From: Herbinix sp.
Lineage (GTDB): Bacteria > Bacillota > Clostridia > Lachnospirales > Lachnospiraceae
NCBI GenBank assembly: GCA_029240245.1
Contig: JARBTJ010000025.1
Span: 1 to 58,841 of the forward strand
Direction of reading: 5' to 3'
Length of the DNA stretch: 58,841 nt
Of the stretch, positions 17,958-26,467 are shown in pieces. The position numbers and the translations under genes are program-made. Below the pieces are notes generated by a model, which saw only the letters and a list, made by a program, of their open reading frames with translations, had not been told where the DNA came from and did no database searches. How positions within the stretch are numbered: position 1 is the first letter of the stretch; every line of letters begins with the position of its first letter.

Positions 17958-18689
17958 ATGATGTTATCAGTAAGAGGTGTTACAAAAAAATATGGTAAGC
18001 TCATAGCGAACGACAACGTTAGCTTTGATATTAATCAGGGTGAGATATCCATTCTATTGGGACCGAATGGTGCCGGAAAGTCAACAATTATCAAGTGCAT
18101 TGCAGGTTTACTAAAATTTGATGGGAATATCATGATTTGTGGAAACCCAAATAAGTCGCTTCCGGCAAAAAGGGAGCTCGGTTATATTTCGGAGGTTCCG
18201 GCTCTTTATGATATGTTAACGGTATGGGAGCATTTGGAGTTTATTGCACGAGCATATTCCTTAACCGATTGGAAGGAAAGTGCGGAGCGACTGCTGTTAC
18301 GATTTGAGCTTGATGATAAAAAGAAAAAGTTGGGTAGTGAATTATCCAAAGGTATGCAACAAAAATTAAGTATCTGCTGCGGACTGCTTCCGAATCCGAA
18401 ATTAATCCTCTTTGATGAACCGATGGTCGGTCTTGATCCTCATGCAATCAAGGAGCTGAAAAATCTGATTGTGGAAAAGAAACAGGAAGGCCATTCTATT
18501 TTAATCAGTACACATATGCTGGATAGTGTTTCTGAGTTTTGGGATAGTACGAACATCATGATGGACGGTAAAATAGCTGCAAGAAGAACCAGAAGAGATG
18601 TTGTTGGTAACGGTGAGGACTTAGAAGCCTTATTCTTCCAGATCACCGAAGGTAATAAGAAAAAACCGGAGGGTGGGATGGAAGAATGA
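17958..18689 (+). CDS. ABC transporter ATP-binding protein
   Basis: A 243-residue ATPase of the CcmA/NatA-like group. Walker A is GPNGAGKST (about 35-43), the signature is LSKGMQQKLSICCGLL, Walker B is LILFDEPMVGLD, and the switch region has STHMLDSVSEFWD. The ATG follows TAGGGGGAATAG. It overlaps the permease gene downstream by 4 bases (ATGA), so it powers that permease. The pair sits between ribF and rpsO, which are direct neighbours in many Firmicutes, so it appears to be an inserted module. The substrate is unknown. Confidence 0.9.
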   Translation: MMLSVRGVTKKYGKLIANDNVSFDINQGEISILLGPNGAGKSTIIKCIAGLLKFDGNIMICGNPNKSLPAKRELGYISEVPALYDMLTVWEHLEFIARAYSLTDWKESAERLLLRFELDDKKKKLGSELSKGMQQKLSICCGLLPNPKLILFDEPMVGLDPHAIKELKNLIVEKKQEGHSILISTHMLDSVSEFWDSTNIMMDGKIAARRTRRDVVGNGEDLEALFFQITEGNKKKPEGGMEE

Positions 18690-20278
18690 AAGCACTCTCA
18701 TATTTGCTAATCAGACAGTTGAAAAACCGAATTCTGGCTATTAAAAAGAAGCCCGGTTTATTGATTCTGTATTTATTTATCATATTGATGATTGTTTTTT
18801 CCGCGGTAAGCATAATCATTTTTGATAATGATGGGGCGAAGCCTACCTTTGCCGATGAACGGATTATGTACCTTTTCATTATGGGTTTCGGGTTTATGTA
18901 TTTGTTTTTATTTATCAATTCAGGATTATCGACCGGTTCGACCCTATTTTCCATGGCGGATGTAGGATTGTTGTTTGTCGCACCGATCTCCTCCAAGAAA
19001 ATATTAATTTACGGATTGATCAGTACTATGGGGAAGGCCTTATTGGCAGCTATCTTTATCCTATACCAGGTCGGAAACTTAAAGGTTCAATTTGGATATG
19101 GTCTGAAGGAAATTTTGGCTCTGTTTATTATTTATGCAATGATTGTGCTGTTCAGCCAATTAATATCAATAGCAATCTATATATACAGTAATGGGAATCC
19201 GTTTCGTAAGAAATTGGTGAAAACGATATTATATCTGTCTGTTTTAGCTCTGATATTATCGGTGTATCTAATAAAGATTAAGGAGCAGACCGGTTTATTT
19301 GATGCTGTTCTCCGAATGATCGACAGCAAATGGTTCGGTTATGTTCCGGTTGCCGGCTGGGCTACGATGTTCTTTCAGGGTGTAGCAAACGGCATACTTA
19401 TCAATGTTTTCATATCTGCAGGATTATTTCTTGTGGTAGGAATATTGGTGATAGCTTTATTAACCATTGGTACCGCGGATTATTATGAGGATGTTCTTAT
19501 CTCTACGGAGGTTACCTTTCAAATGTTACGTGCTGCTAAGGAAGGGCGAAACGTTCCGCGCAGGACGAACAAGAAAATTAAAATCAGAGATGAGGATATG
19601 GATCTACTGAAAGGCTCGGGAGCTATGACCATTGCCTATAAGCACATTCTGGAAATGAAACGGACCAGCCGATTTATCTTTATCGACGGCTACACCCTGT
19701 TTATAACGGCTGGCGTAGGTATAGCCGGATATAACTTTAAAAATACTATGGCTGCTTATGGAATCTTAGCCGTTGCCATTTATCTTCAGTTTTTCCTTAC
19801 CTTACTTGGAAGATTGAAATCGGAATTAATCAAACCATATATCTTTCTAATACCTGAAAAATCCATATATAAGGTATTTGCAGCATCCGTAACCTCTTTA
19901 TTAAAGCCTTGTGTCGATGGTGTTATTATGTTCACCGCCCTGGCTATTGTGAGGGGAGCAGATCCGCTTACCTGTATTTTTATGGCTTTGGCCTATGCTT
20001 CCTCAGGAGCTGTTTTTGTCGGTTTGACCATATTATATCAAAGAGTGTTAGGCGGGCAGCCCAATAAGCTGGTACAGATGATGATCGGAATGACTTTATT
20101 ACTGGCAGTGATTGCTCCGGCTATTTTAATGTCAGTAGCAACAGCCTTTCTGCTGCCTTCGTACCTTGATTTTTTATGTACACTGCCGTATTCAATTTTC
20201 TGTACTGTTTTTGCTTATGTGATGTTTCTGGCTTGCGGAAATCTTATAGAAAAGTCCGAATATACGGGAAAAATATAA
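18686..20278 (+). CDS. Putative ABC exporter membrane subunit
   Basis: A 530-residue integral membrane protein with about ten to twelve hydrophobic segments, resembling the putative ABC exporter family (PF16962-type). It starts inside the stop region of the ATPase gene (ATGA overlap). A cytoplasmic central stretch, EVTFQMLRAAKEGRNVPRRTNKKIK with MDLLKGSGAMTIAYKHILEMKRTSR, separates two membrane halves, as in that family. Together with the upstream ATPase it should export an unknown compound. Family assignment is by overall pattern and is less secure than for the ATPase. Confidence 0.8.
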   Translation: MKALSYLLIRQLKNRILAIKKKPGLLILYLFIILMIVFSAVSIIIFDNDGAKPTFADERIMYLFIMGFGFMYLFLFINSGLSTGSTLFSMADVGLLFVAPISSKKILIYGLISTMGKALLAAIFILYQVGNLKVQFGYGLKEILALFIIYAMIVLFSQLISIAIYIYSNGNPFRKKLVKTILYLSVLALILSVYLIKIKEQTGLFDAVLRMIDSKWFGYVPVAGWATMFFQGVANGILINVFISAGLFLVVGILVIALLTIGTADYYEDVLISTEVTFQMLRAAKEGRNVPRRTNKKIKIRDEDMDLLKGSGAMTIAYKHILEMKRTSRFIFIDGYTLFITAGVGIAGYNFKNTMAAYGILAVAIYLQFFLTLLGRLKSELIKPYIFLIPEKSIYKVFAASVTSLLKPCVDGVIMFTALAIVRGADPLTCIFMALAYASSGAVFVGLTILYQRVLGGQPNKLVQMMIGMTLLLAVIAPAILMSVATAFLLPSYLDFLCTLPYSIFCTVFAYVMFLACGNLIEKSEYTGKI

Positions 20279-20299
20279 ATTTTCACAATTCGTACTTAA

Positions 20300-20328
20300 T
20301 TGACAGAACTGTTAAATTATGGTAGTAT
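20300..20328 (+). promoter_or_regulatory. Promoter of the zinc-ribbon membrane gene
   Basis: A consensus TTGACA (20300-20305), 17 bases, then TAGTAT (20323-20328). A hairpin GACAAGC-AAATC-GCTTGTC (20344-20362) lies in the untranslated leader. Confidence 0.65.
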
Positions 20329-20396
20329 TATAACGGATGTATCGACAAGCAAATCGCTTGTCATAAATAAATTTATATACTCGAAAGGAGCTTTTT

Positions 20397-21092
20397 ATGG
20401 AAAAATTAATGGAGAAAAGAAATTTGGGTATACCGGTTACACTTTTAACGTTTTTGGCATTTTTTATTGGCTATGCAATGACGGTCAACTATGGCACCAT
20501 ACTTGCTGCGGTATTATATGCCTTCGTAGTATTTTCCTTTCAATTTGACGACAAAGTGAAAGCAGCTTTGAAACAATCCTATATTCTTAGCTTTGTATCA
20601 ATCCTGGTTTACATGGGTTTTGATATCTTTAACCAATTAGTAGTAATGGTATCACCGGCAGATTATACATATAATTTTTTACAGAGAGCATTGAACAATG
20701 TCTATAAATTTGGTAATGCTATTATTAATATAACTGTAATCGTTTTATTTATGATATTTATGATTTTGGCACTATTCAGGAAGGATATGAAGGTTGGTAT
20801 AATTTCAAATGTTCTTGGTGAAGGAGCACCGAAGCCGGCACCTGTTTATCAGCAGCCGGTGTATCAACAATCACCTTATCAGCAGGTTCCACCTCAATAT
20901 AACCAGCCAAACCCTCAGCCGATGCCTCAATATCAACAAGCCCCTGTTCAGACTCAGAATCTACAACCTCAGAATCTGGCTCCGGCTCAGGAACAGGCTC
21001 CTCAAGGTGTTAAATGTGTCAATTGTGGTAGAATAAATCTTCCCGGTGCAGCTTTCTGTGCCACCTGTGGAACAAAGCTACAGTCAAATTAA
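20397..21092 (+). CDS. Zinc-ribbon membrane protein
   Basis: The function is unknown. The 231-residue protein has four hydrophobic segments in its first 125 residues. A Pro/Gln/Tyr-rich linker (about 145-205, repeated blocks such as VYQQPVYQQSPYQQ) follows, and the C-terminal zinc ribbon is CVNCGRINLPGAAFCATCG. The ATG has AAAGGAG upstream. Proteins of this design, with a soluble zinc ribbon joined to membrane helices, are common in Lachnospiraceae but uncharacterised. It has its own promoter and sits just before rpsO. Confidence 0.8.
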   Translation: MEKLMEKRNLGIPVTLLTFLAFFIGYAMTVNYGTILAAVLYAFVVFSFQFDDKVKAALKQSYILSFVSILVYMGFDIFNQLVVMVSPADYTYNFLQRALNNVYKFGNAIINITVIVLFMIFMILALFRKDMKVGIISNVLGEGAPKPAPVYQQPVYQQSPYQQVPPQYNQPNPQPMPQYQQAPVQTQNLQPQNLAPAQEQAPQGVKCVNCGRINLPGAAFCATCGTKLQSN

Positions 21093-21123
21093 ATTAATTA
21101 TGGGTTTAGCATCGAAAAATTTG

Positions 21124-21152
21124 TTTACAATATAATTAGAATGTGTTAAGAT
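21124..21152 (+). promoter_or_regulatory. rpsO promoter
   Basis: TTTACA (21124-21129), 17 bases, then TAAGAT (21147-21152). Confidence 0.6.
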
Positions 21153-21159
21153 ACACAAG

Positions 21160-21239
21160 GATTGACCAGCCGATGCTCAGAATACGGACACTCCGACCTT
21201 TTCTTGGTATCAGGCGTTAAACTGAAAGGAGAATTTATT
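21160..21239 (+). promoter_or_regulatory. rpsO leader, possible S15-binding RNA
   Basis: About 80 untranslated bases precede the rpsO ATG, containing GACCAGCCGATGCTCAG, paired CGGA/TCCG around ACAC, and the ribosome site AAAGGAGAA. In many bacteria S15 represses its own mRNA through such leaders. I have not matched a specific S15-leader class. Confidence 0.4.
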
Positions 21240-21506
21240 ATGATTAGTAAAGAAAAGAAACAGGAAATCATCAATGCTTACGGAAGAACCGCTGAGGATA
21301 CAGGATCTCCGGAAGTTCAGATTGCACTTTTAACAGAAAGAATTACAGAGTTAACTGAGCACTTGAAAATCAATAAGAAGGATCATCATTCCAGAAGAGG
21401 ACTTCTTAAGATGGTTGGACAAAGAAGAGGCTTACTTGAATACTTAAAGAAAACCAATATTGAAGGATATCGTACTTTAATTGAACGTTTAGGCTTAAGA
21501 AAGTAG
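21240..21506 (+). CDS. rpsO: 30S ribosomal protein S15
   Basis: S15 is an early 16S rRNA-binding protein of the small subunit central domain. The product is exactly 88 residues from the ATG at 21240, which follows AAAGGAGAATTTATT; an in-frame upstream ATG at 21162 belongs to the leader. Family motifs are present: [40 protein letters not shown] and [10 protein letters not shown]. It has its own promoter and a terminator at 21568, so it forms a single-gene unit, with pnp 2.6 kb downstream as in many Firmicutes. Confidence 0.98.
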   Translation: MISKEKKQEIINAYGRTAEDTGSPEVQIALLTERITELTEHLKINKKDHHSRRGLLKMVGQRRGLLEYLKKTNIEGYRTLIERLGLRK

Positions 21507-21567
21507 TAAGAATCCGATGGTAAGGATAAATTGGCATGCCAATTATATTGCTTAGCAGGAATGATAG

Positions 21568-21613
21568 AGCTGTCCCATTTGAAAGCGGTAGTGCTGAATG
21601 GGGCAGCTTTTTA
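21568..21613 (+). terminator. rpsO terminator
   Basis: AGCTGTCCCATT (21568-21579) pairs with AATGGGGCAGCT (21597-21608), and TTTTTATG follows. Confidence 0.85.
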
Positions 21614-21683
21614 TGTCACTATAAAAAGGCGAAGGTCTCCTGAAACCAAATTATCCTGGTTTAGATTGAATAAGGTGAAAACT

Positions 21684-23087
21684 ATGAATCGTTTTAAAAT
21701 TATTTTACAAGATAAAAGCTTTCTAAAGAAAACTATGGCAATTACTGCACCGATTGCTCTACAAAATATGCTTAATAACATTTTGAATTTGATCGATACA
21801 CTGATGATCGGGCAGATGGGTGAGACGACTGTTGCGGCCGTAGGCTTAGCGAATAAAGTGTTCTTTGTATTTTCACTGTTGTTGTTTGGAATCTGTAGTG
21901 GGTCCGGTGTATTGGCATCCCAATTCTGGGGCAAGAGAGAACTATTAAATATTCGACGGGTACTTCGTATGACGCTTTACATTGGAGTTGGAGGTTCCCT
22001 TCTGTTTGTGATACCGGGTATCTTTTTTCCGGAGTTTGTCATGAGTATTTTTACACCAGAGGAAGGTACCATTGCGATTGGGGCTGTTTATCTGGCTGTC
22101 ATTGCGATAAGTTATCCGCTGACAGCAGTTTCGTTGTCATATTCCTCGATACTCAGAAGTATGAATTACGTCAGACTCCCGGTTGTAATCACCTCGATTG
22201 CAATCGCTATCAATATTACATTAAATTATGCCCTGATCTTTGGTCATTTCGGTTTTCCTGAAATGGGAGTAGCTGGTGCAGCACTTGCAACCGTAATTGC
22301 GCGTATTGTAGAGTTTAGCTTATTACTGCTTATCATACACTTACACAAAGCTGGTGATGATGGTTTAGGTGATTTTATTCATTTGAAATATCATAAAAAA
22401 GAAGAAAACAACGTTCCCTTCATTCACAAAAGCTTTGTAGAAAAATTCTTAATAACGGCATCGCCGGTGATAGCGAACGAATTTATGTGGGGACTTGGTG
22501 TTACCATGTATTCGCTGGTATACGGCAGGATGGGTGTGGAAGCGACGGCAGCTATTACGATCACCAGTAATGTGGAACAGGTCGCAATGGTATTTTTCTT
22601 TGGCATATGCTCGGCTGCTGCTGTTATTCTCGGTAATGAGCTTGGAGCGGATGAGCTGGAAAAAGCGGAGGAGTACGCTAAGAATTTTATCTTATTGCAG
22701 TTTTGTTTGTCTGTCATTGGAGGTATTATTACATTAATAATTAAGGATCCGATCATTTCGATATTCGAGATTTCCGATCTGGTAGCTTCCTATATCAGTA
22801 ACTGTTTGATTATATTCGCCTGTGTTATGCCAATTCGTATGCTGAATGCACTTTTAATCGTGTCAATCTTTAGAAGTGGAGGAGATACAAAAATTGCTTT
22901 ATTCCTAGATGTTACGGGAGTATGGCTGATTGGTATTCCGATGGCCGTACTTGGCGGACTGGTTCTGCATCTGCCCGTGTATGTAGTATACGGATTGATA
23001 TTGATAGAAGAGATATACAAAATCATTTTAGGTTATTTTAGGTACCGTCAGAAGAAATGGGTTAAAAATATTGTCTCTTCATTATAG
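21684..23087 (+). CDS. MATE-family efflux transporter
   Basis: A multidrug/antimicrobial extrusion-type transporter that uses a cation gradient. From the ATG at 21684, with AAGGTGA upstream, it has 467 residues and about twelve membrane segments; the longer open frame from 21531 runs through the rpsO terminator and is not used. MATE features include KTMAITAPIALQNMLNNILNLIDTLMIGQ at the start, then GSGVLASQFWGKR, and a repeat of this motif in the second half (ICSAAAVILGNELGADELEKAEEYA). Substrate unknown. It has no obvious partner gene. Confidence 0.92.
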   Translation: MNRFKIILQDKSFLKKTMAITAPIALQNMLNNILNLIDTLMIGQMGETTVAAVGLANKVFFVFSLLLFGICSGSGVLASQFWGKRELLNIRRVLRMTLYIGVGGSLLFVIPGIFFPEFVMSIFTPEEGTIAIGAVYLAVIAISYPLTAVSLSYSSILRSMNYVRLPVVITSIAIAINITLNYALIFGHFGFPEMGVAGAALATVIARIVEFSLLLLIIHLHKAGDDGLGDFIHLKYHKKEENNVPFIHKSFVEKFLITASPVIANEFMWGLGVTMYSLVYGRMGVEATAAITITSNVEQVAMVFFFGICSAAAVILGNELGADELEKAEEYAKNFILLQFCLSVIGGIITLIIKDPIISIFEISDLVASYISNCLIIFACVMPIRMLNALLIVSIFRSGGDTKIALFLDVTGVWLIGIPMAVLGGLVLHLPVYVVYGLILIEEIYKIILGYFRYRQKKWVKNIVSSL

Positions 23088-23224
23088 CAAACCTGCCTTG
23101 TTTCAATAAATAAAATAATGTGACAGATTACCACGTGAAGTAACACAACTATATTTCTCAATCATAAAATATATTACGGCAATCAGGTTTTATCTGCCGA
23201 ATAAAAAAATAAGGAGAGATAATT

Positions 23225-23620
23225 TTGGGTTACAGAGAAAGATATAACAATCAAGGACCATGCCCTGAGGATCAAAGGCACGTTCATGAGCTACAGGGTA
23301 GTGTTAAAATAGCTGGTGAAGTAGAACATCAACATCGTTTTTGTACGGTAACCGGCGAAGCAATCCCCTATGGTAATGATCATGTGCATGAGGTCACTTT
23401 CCGTACGGATACCTACGATGATCACCATCATGAATTCAGAGGAAGAACAGGATGTGCGGTTATGGTGGGGGACAGACATGTCCACTATATAGAATCAGTA
23501 ACAAGTGTTGACGATGGCCACAGACATACCTTTGAAGCTGCAACAATGATCGAAAATCCAACAGGCAGAGATCGCAAATATCGCGATCATCATGATAAGG
23601 ATGACAATTACCATAAATAG
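23225..23620 (+). CDS. YmaF-like histidine-rich protein
   Basis: A 131-residue, very hydrophilic protein starting with TTG at 23225 after AAGGAG. It contains repeated His clusters at regular spacing: RHVHELQG, EHQHRFCTVTG, DHVHEVTFRTDT, DHHHEFRG, RHVHYIES and HRHTFEAAT. This is the pattern of the YmaF family, whose function is unknown. Each unit of about 20 residues looks like a beta strand bearing an HxH pair, so metal binding is plausible but inferred. It stands alone between the MATE gene and pnp and has its own terminator at 23713. Confidence 0.8.
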   Translation: MGYRERYNNQGPCPEDQRHVHELQGSVKIAGEVEHQHRFCTVTGEAIPYGNDHVHEVTFRTDTYDDHHHEFRGRTGCAVMVGDRHVHYIESVTSVDDGHRHTFEAATMIENPTGRDRKYRDHHDKDDNYHK

Positions 23621-23712
23621 ATTTATCGTAAATTGGCAGAAATGAATAGACGAATGTATCGAATCAATGGAAAAATGTATTGTAGAATATGATACCAATA
23701 AAATTACAGACC

Positions 23713-23756
23713 ACCCACAATAAGACATATCCGTGTTTTGTTGTGGGTATTTTTTC
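23713..23756 (+). terminator. Terminator after the YmaF-like gene
   Basis: ACCCACAA (23713-23720) pairs with TTGTGGGT (23741-23748), followed by ATTTTTTC. Confidence 0.85.
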
Positions 23757-24074
23757 ATACTTTTTTATTGAATTATTGAATTTATTAATGAAATTCGGAG
23801 CATTTTATGATTGAGGAGATATCTGTAAATTGTCTGTTTTTATATAGATTTTCACATAAATTTACAGATTTGCTATAGGAAATAGATCGTGTAAGCAATA
23901 TTAGATGAAAATAATTGTAGCATATTGGCAATAATAATGTTATAATTATCAAGTTAGAGTGACGAGAGGACTTCCCGAGACTTCTGAAAAGATTATCGAA
24001 TCTGCAGAATTCGGTAGGTTTTTCAGTTGTTTCGGTGCCTCCGCCTCTGCAATATGAATAAAGGAGAACAAATT
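23757..24074 (+). promoter_or_regulatory. pnp upstream region and leader
   Basis: A TATAAT box lies at about 23940 with no good -35. From there to the pnp ATG are about 130 leader bases containing CTGAAAA (around 23982) and its complement TTTTTCAG (around 24019), with CGAATCTGCAGAATTCG inside the loop. In other bacteria pnp leaders are cut by RNase III and control PNPase; here that is inference. The first 180 bases hold nothing else I recognise. Confidence 0.4.
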
Positions 24075-26162
24075 ATGCAAAAAAGTTTTTCAATGGAACT
24101 TGCTGGCAGAACACTAACCGTTGATGTCGGCAGAGTTGCAGCACAGGCAAATGGTGCGGCCTTAATGCACTATGGAGATACTGTTGTTTTATCAACCGCA
24201 ACGGCATCGGACAAACCCAGAGAGGGAATCGATTTCTTCCCGTTAAGCGTTGAATATGAAGAAAAATTATATGCAGTTGGTAAGATTCCCGGAGGTTTTA
24301 TTAAAAGAGAGAGCAAACCCTCTGAAAATGCAATTCTTACCTCCAGAGTAATTGACCGTCCAATGAGACCGCTTTTCCCTAAGGATTACAGAAATGATGT
24401 AACTTTAAATAACTTAGTATTATGCGTTGATCAGGACTGTCCACCGGAGCTCACAGCGATGCTGGGTTCTGCGATTGCTACCTGCATTTCCGATATTCCG
24501 TTTGATGGACCTACCGCATCCACGATGGTTGGTATGGTAAATGGCGAATTAGTTTTCAATCCTACTTCTTCACAGAGAGAAAAATCAGAATTAGCTCTTA
24601 CAGTTGCATCTACCAAAGAAAAGGTTATCATGATTGAAGCAGGAGCAAATGAAATTCCTGAGGATAAAATGATCGAAGCAATTTTTGCAGCACATGATTT
24701 AAATAAACAGGTAATTGAATTTATTGAAACGATTGCCGCAGAAGTAGGTAAGCCGAAGCATGATTATATCAAATGTGACACACCGGCTGATCTATATGAA
24801 GATATGGTTAACTTCATAACTCCGGAAGCAATGGAGCAAGCAGTATTTACCGATGAGAAGCAAGTTAGAGAAGCAAATATCAGAGAAATTACAGATCGTT
24901 TGGTTGCTCGTTATGAGGAATCTCATCCGGAATGGCTTTCGTTACTTGGTGAAGCGATTTACAAATTCCAGAAAAAGACGGTTCGTAAGATGATATTAAA
25001 GGATAAGAAGCGTCCGGACGGCAGAGATGTTACTCAGATCAGAAGACTTGCGGCAGAAGTTGATATTTTACCTAGAACCCATGGTTCGGGTATGTTTACA
25101 CGTGGTCAGACTCAGGTATTAACAATTACAACACTCGGTGCATTAGCAGAGACACAGAAATTAGATGGTATCGATGAGAATGAGACCGGAAAAAGATACA
25201 TGCATCATTATAATTTCCCTTCCTATTCCGTAGGTGAGACTAAGCCTTCGAGAGGTCCCGGAAGACGTGAAATCGGACATGGTGCTTTGGCAGAAAGAGC
25301 ACTTGTTCCAGTTCTTCCTACCGAAGAGGAGTTCCCTTATGCTATCCGTACCGTTTCTGAAGTATTAGAATCAAACGGTTCAACCTCCCAGGGAAGTATT
25401 TGTGCTTCTACCTTATCCCTGATGGCAGCCGGCGTTCCGATTAAAGCAATGGTAGCAGGTATTTCCGTAGGTTTGGTTACCGGAGACTCTGATGATGATT
25501 ATATCATTTTAACAGATATCCAGGGACTTGAAGATTTCTTTGGAGATATGGACTTTAAGGTTGCAGGTACTCATAAGGGTATCACTGCAATCCAAATGGA
25601 TATTAAGATTCATGGTCTTACCAGAGAAATCATTGAGAAAGCAATCTACAGAACTAAGGAAGCTAGAACCCATATCTTAGATGATGTTATGGCTCCGGTT
25701 ATTTCTGAGCCGAGACCGGAGGTTGGACCTTATTCACCGAAGATTGTACAGATTAAGATTGATCCTTCCAAGATTGGTGAAGTTGTTGGTCAGAGAGGCA
25801 AGACCATCAATGCAATTATCGACCTAACCGGTGTTAAGATTGATATTACCGATGATGGTGCTGTTTCCGTTTGCGGTGTTGATAAGGAAAGCATCCAAAA
25901 GGCATTAGAAATGGTTCAGATGATTGTTACCGAATTTGAAGAAGGCAAGCACTATACCGGTAAGGTTGTCAGCATTAAGGATTTTGGTGCATTTATTGAA
26001 TTCGCACCTGGAAAAGAAGGTATGGTTCACATCTCCAAGATTGCGAAGCACAGAGTTGAGCATGTAGAAGATGTTTTAACCATTGGCGATGTAGTTAAGG
26101 TGGTTTGCCTCGGTCAGGATAAGATGGGTAGAATCAGCTTCAGCATCAAGGATGCACAGTAA
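24075..26162 (+). CDS. pnp: Polyribonucleotide nucleotidyltransferase (PNPase)
   Basis: PNPase degrades RNA from the 3' end by phosphorolysis. From the ATG at 24075, after AAAGGAG, it has 695 residues. It has two RNase PH-like domains: the first begins FSMELAGRTLTVDVGRVAAQANGAALM with GDTVVLSTAT, and the second begins KDKKRPDGRDVTQIRRL and contains RTHGSGMFTRGQTQVL and the GDSDDDYIILTDIQGLEDFFGDMDFKVAGT active-site block. The KH domain (IGEVVGQRGKTINAIIDLTG) and S1 domain (GKVVSIKDFGAFIEFAPGKEGMVHIS) complete it. It lies downstream of rpsO, as is common, and ends with a terminator. Confidence 0.97.
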   Translation: MQKSFSMELAGRTLTVDVGRVAAQANGAALMHYGDTVVLSTATASDKPREGIDFFPLSVEYEEKLYAVGKIPGGFIKRESKPSENAILTSRVIDRPMRPLFPKDYRNDVTLNNLVLCVDQDCPPELTAMLGSAIATCISDIPFDGPTASTMVGMVNGELVFNPTSSQREKSELALTVASTKEKVIMIEAGANEIPEDKMIEAIFAAHDLNKQVIEFIETIAAEVGKPKHDYIKCDTPADLYEDMVNFITPEAMEQAVFTDEKQVREANIREITDRLVARYEESHPEWLSLLGEAIYKFQKKTVRKMILKDKKRPDGRDVTQIRRLAAEVDILPRTHGSGMFTRGQTQVLTITTLGALAETQKLDGIDENETGKRYMHHYNFPSYSVGETKPSRGPGRREIGHGALAERALVPVLPTEEEFPYAIRTVSEVLESNGSTSQGSICASTLSLMAAGVPIKAMVAGISVGLVTGDSDDDYIILTDIQGLEDFFGDMDFKVAGTHKGITAIQMDIKIHGLTREIIEKAIYRTKEARTHILDDVMAPVISEPRPEVGPYSPKIVQIKIDPSKIGEVVGQRGKTINAIIDLTGVKIDITDDGAVSVCGVDKESIQKALEMVQMIVTEFEEGKHYTGKVVSIKDFGAFIEFAPGKEGMVHISKIAKHRVEHVEDVLTIGDVVKVVCLGQDKMGRISFSIKDAQ

Positions 26163-26187
26163 GATAATCTTTCTATCATTAGATGAA

Positions 26188-26246
26188 ATAACTTGAAATA
26201 ATTGATATGATAAGACGAGATAACTTGAAATAATTGATATGATAAG
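26188..26246 (+). repeat. 27-bp direct repeat after pnp
   Basis: The sequence starting ATAACTTGAAATAATTG occurs at 26188-26214 and again at 26220-26246, differing at no position, separated by 5 bases. It lies between the stop codon and the terminator. Confidence 0.85.
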
Positions 26247-26280
26247 GGGCAACCTAGAAATAGGTTGCCCTATTTTATTT
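26247..26280 (+). terminator. pnp terminator
   Basis: GGGCAACCTA-GAAA-TAGGTTGCCC is a perfect 10-bp stem with a tetraloop, followed by TATTTTATTTT. Confidence 0.92.
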
Positions 26281-26467
26281 TGGGAAAAAACGTCTATGGA
26301 AACAACAAGGGTTCGGTATGGACATTCGCAACACCAAATCATAAAACCTTTATAAACATATTAAATTTAGCTTAAATCGTAGGTGATATTATTGACAGTG
26401 CTGTTCCTTATCAATATACTTACCCTATCTTATTAATTTGTAATACATGGAAAAGTGAGGATCAATC

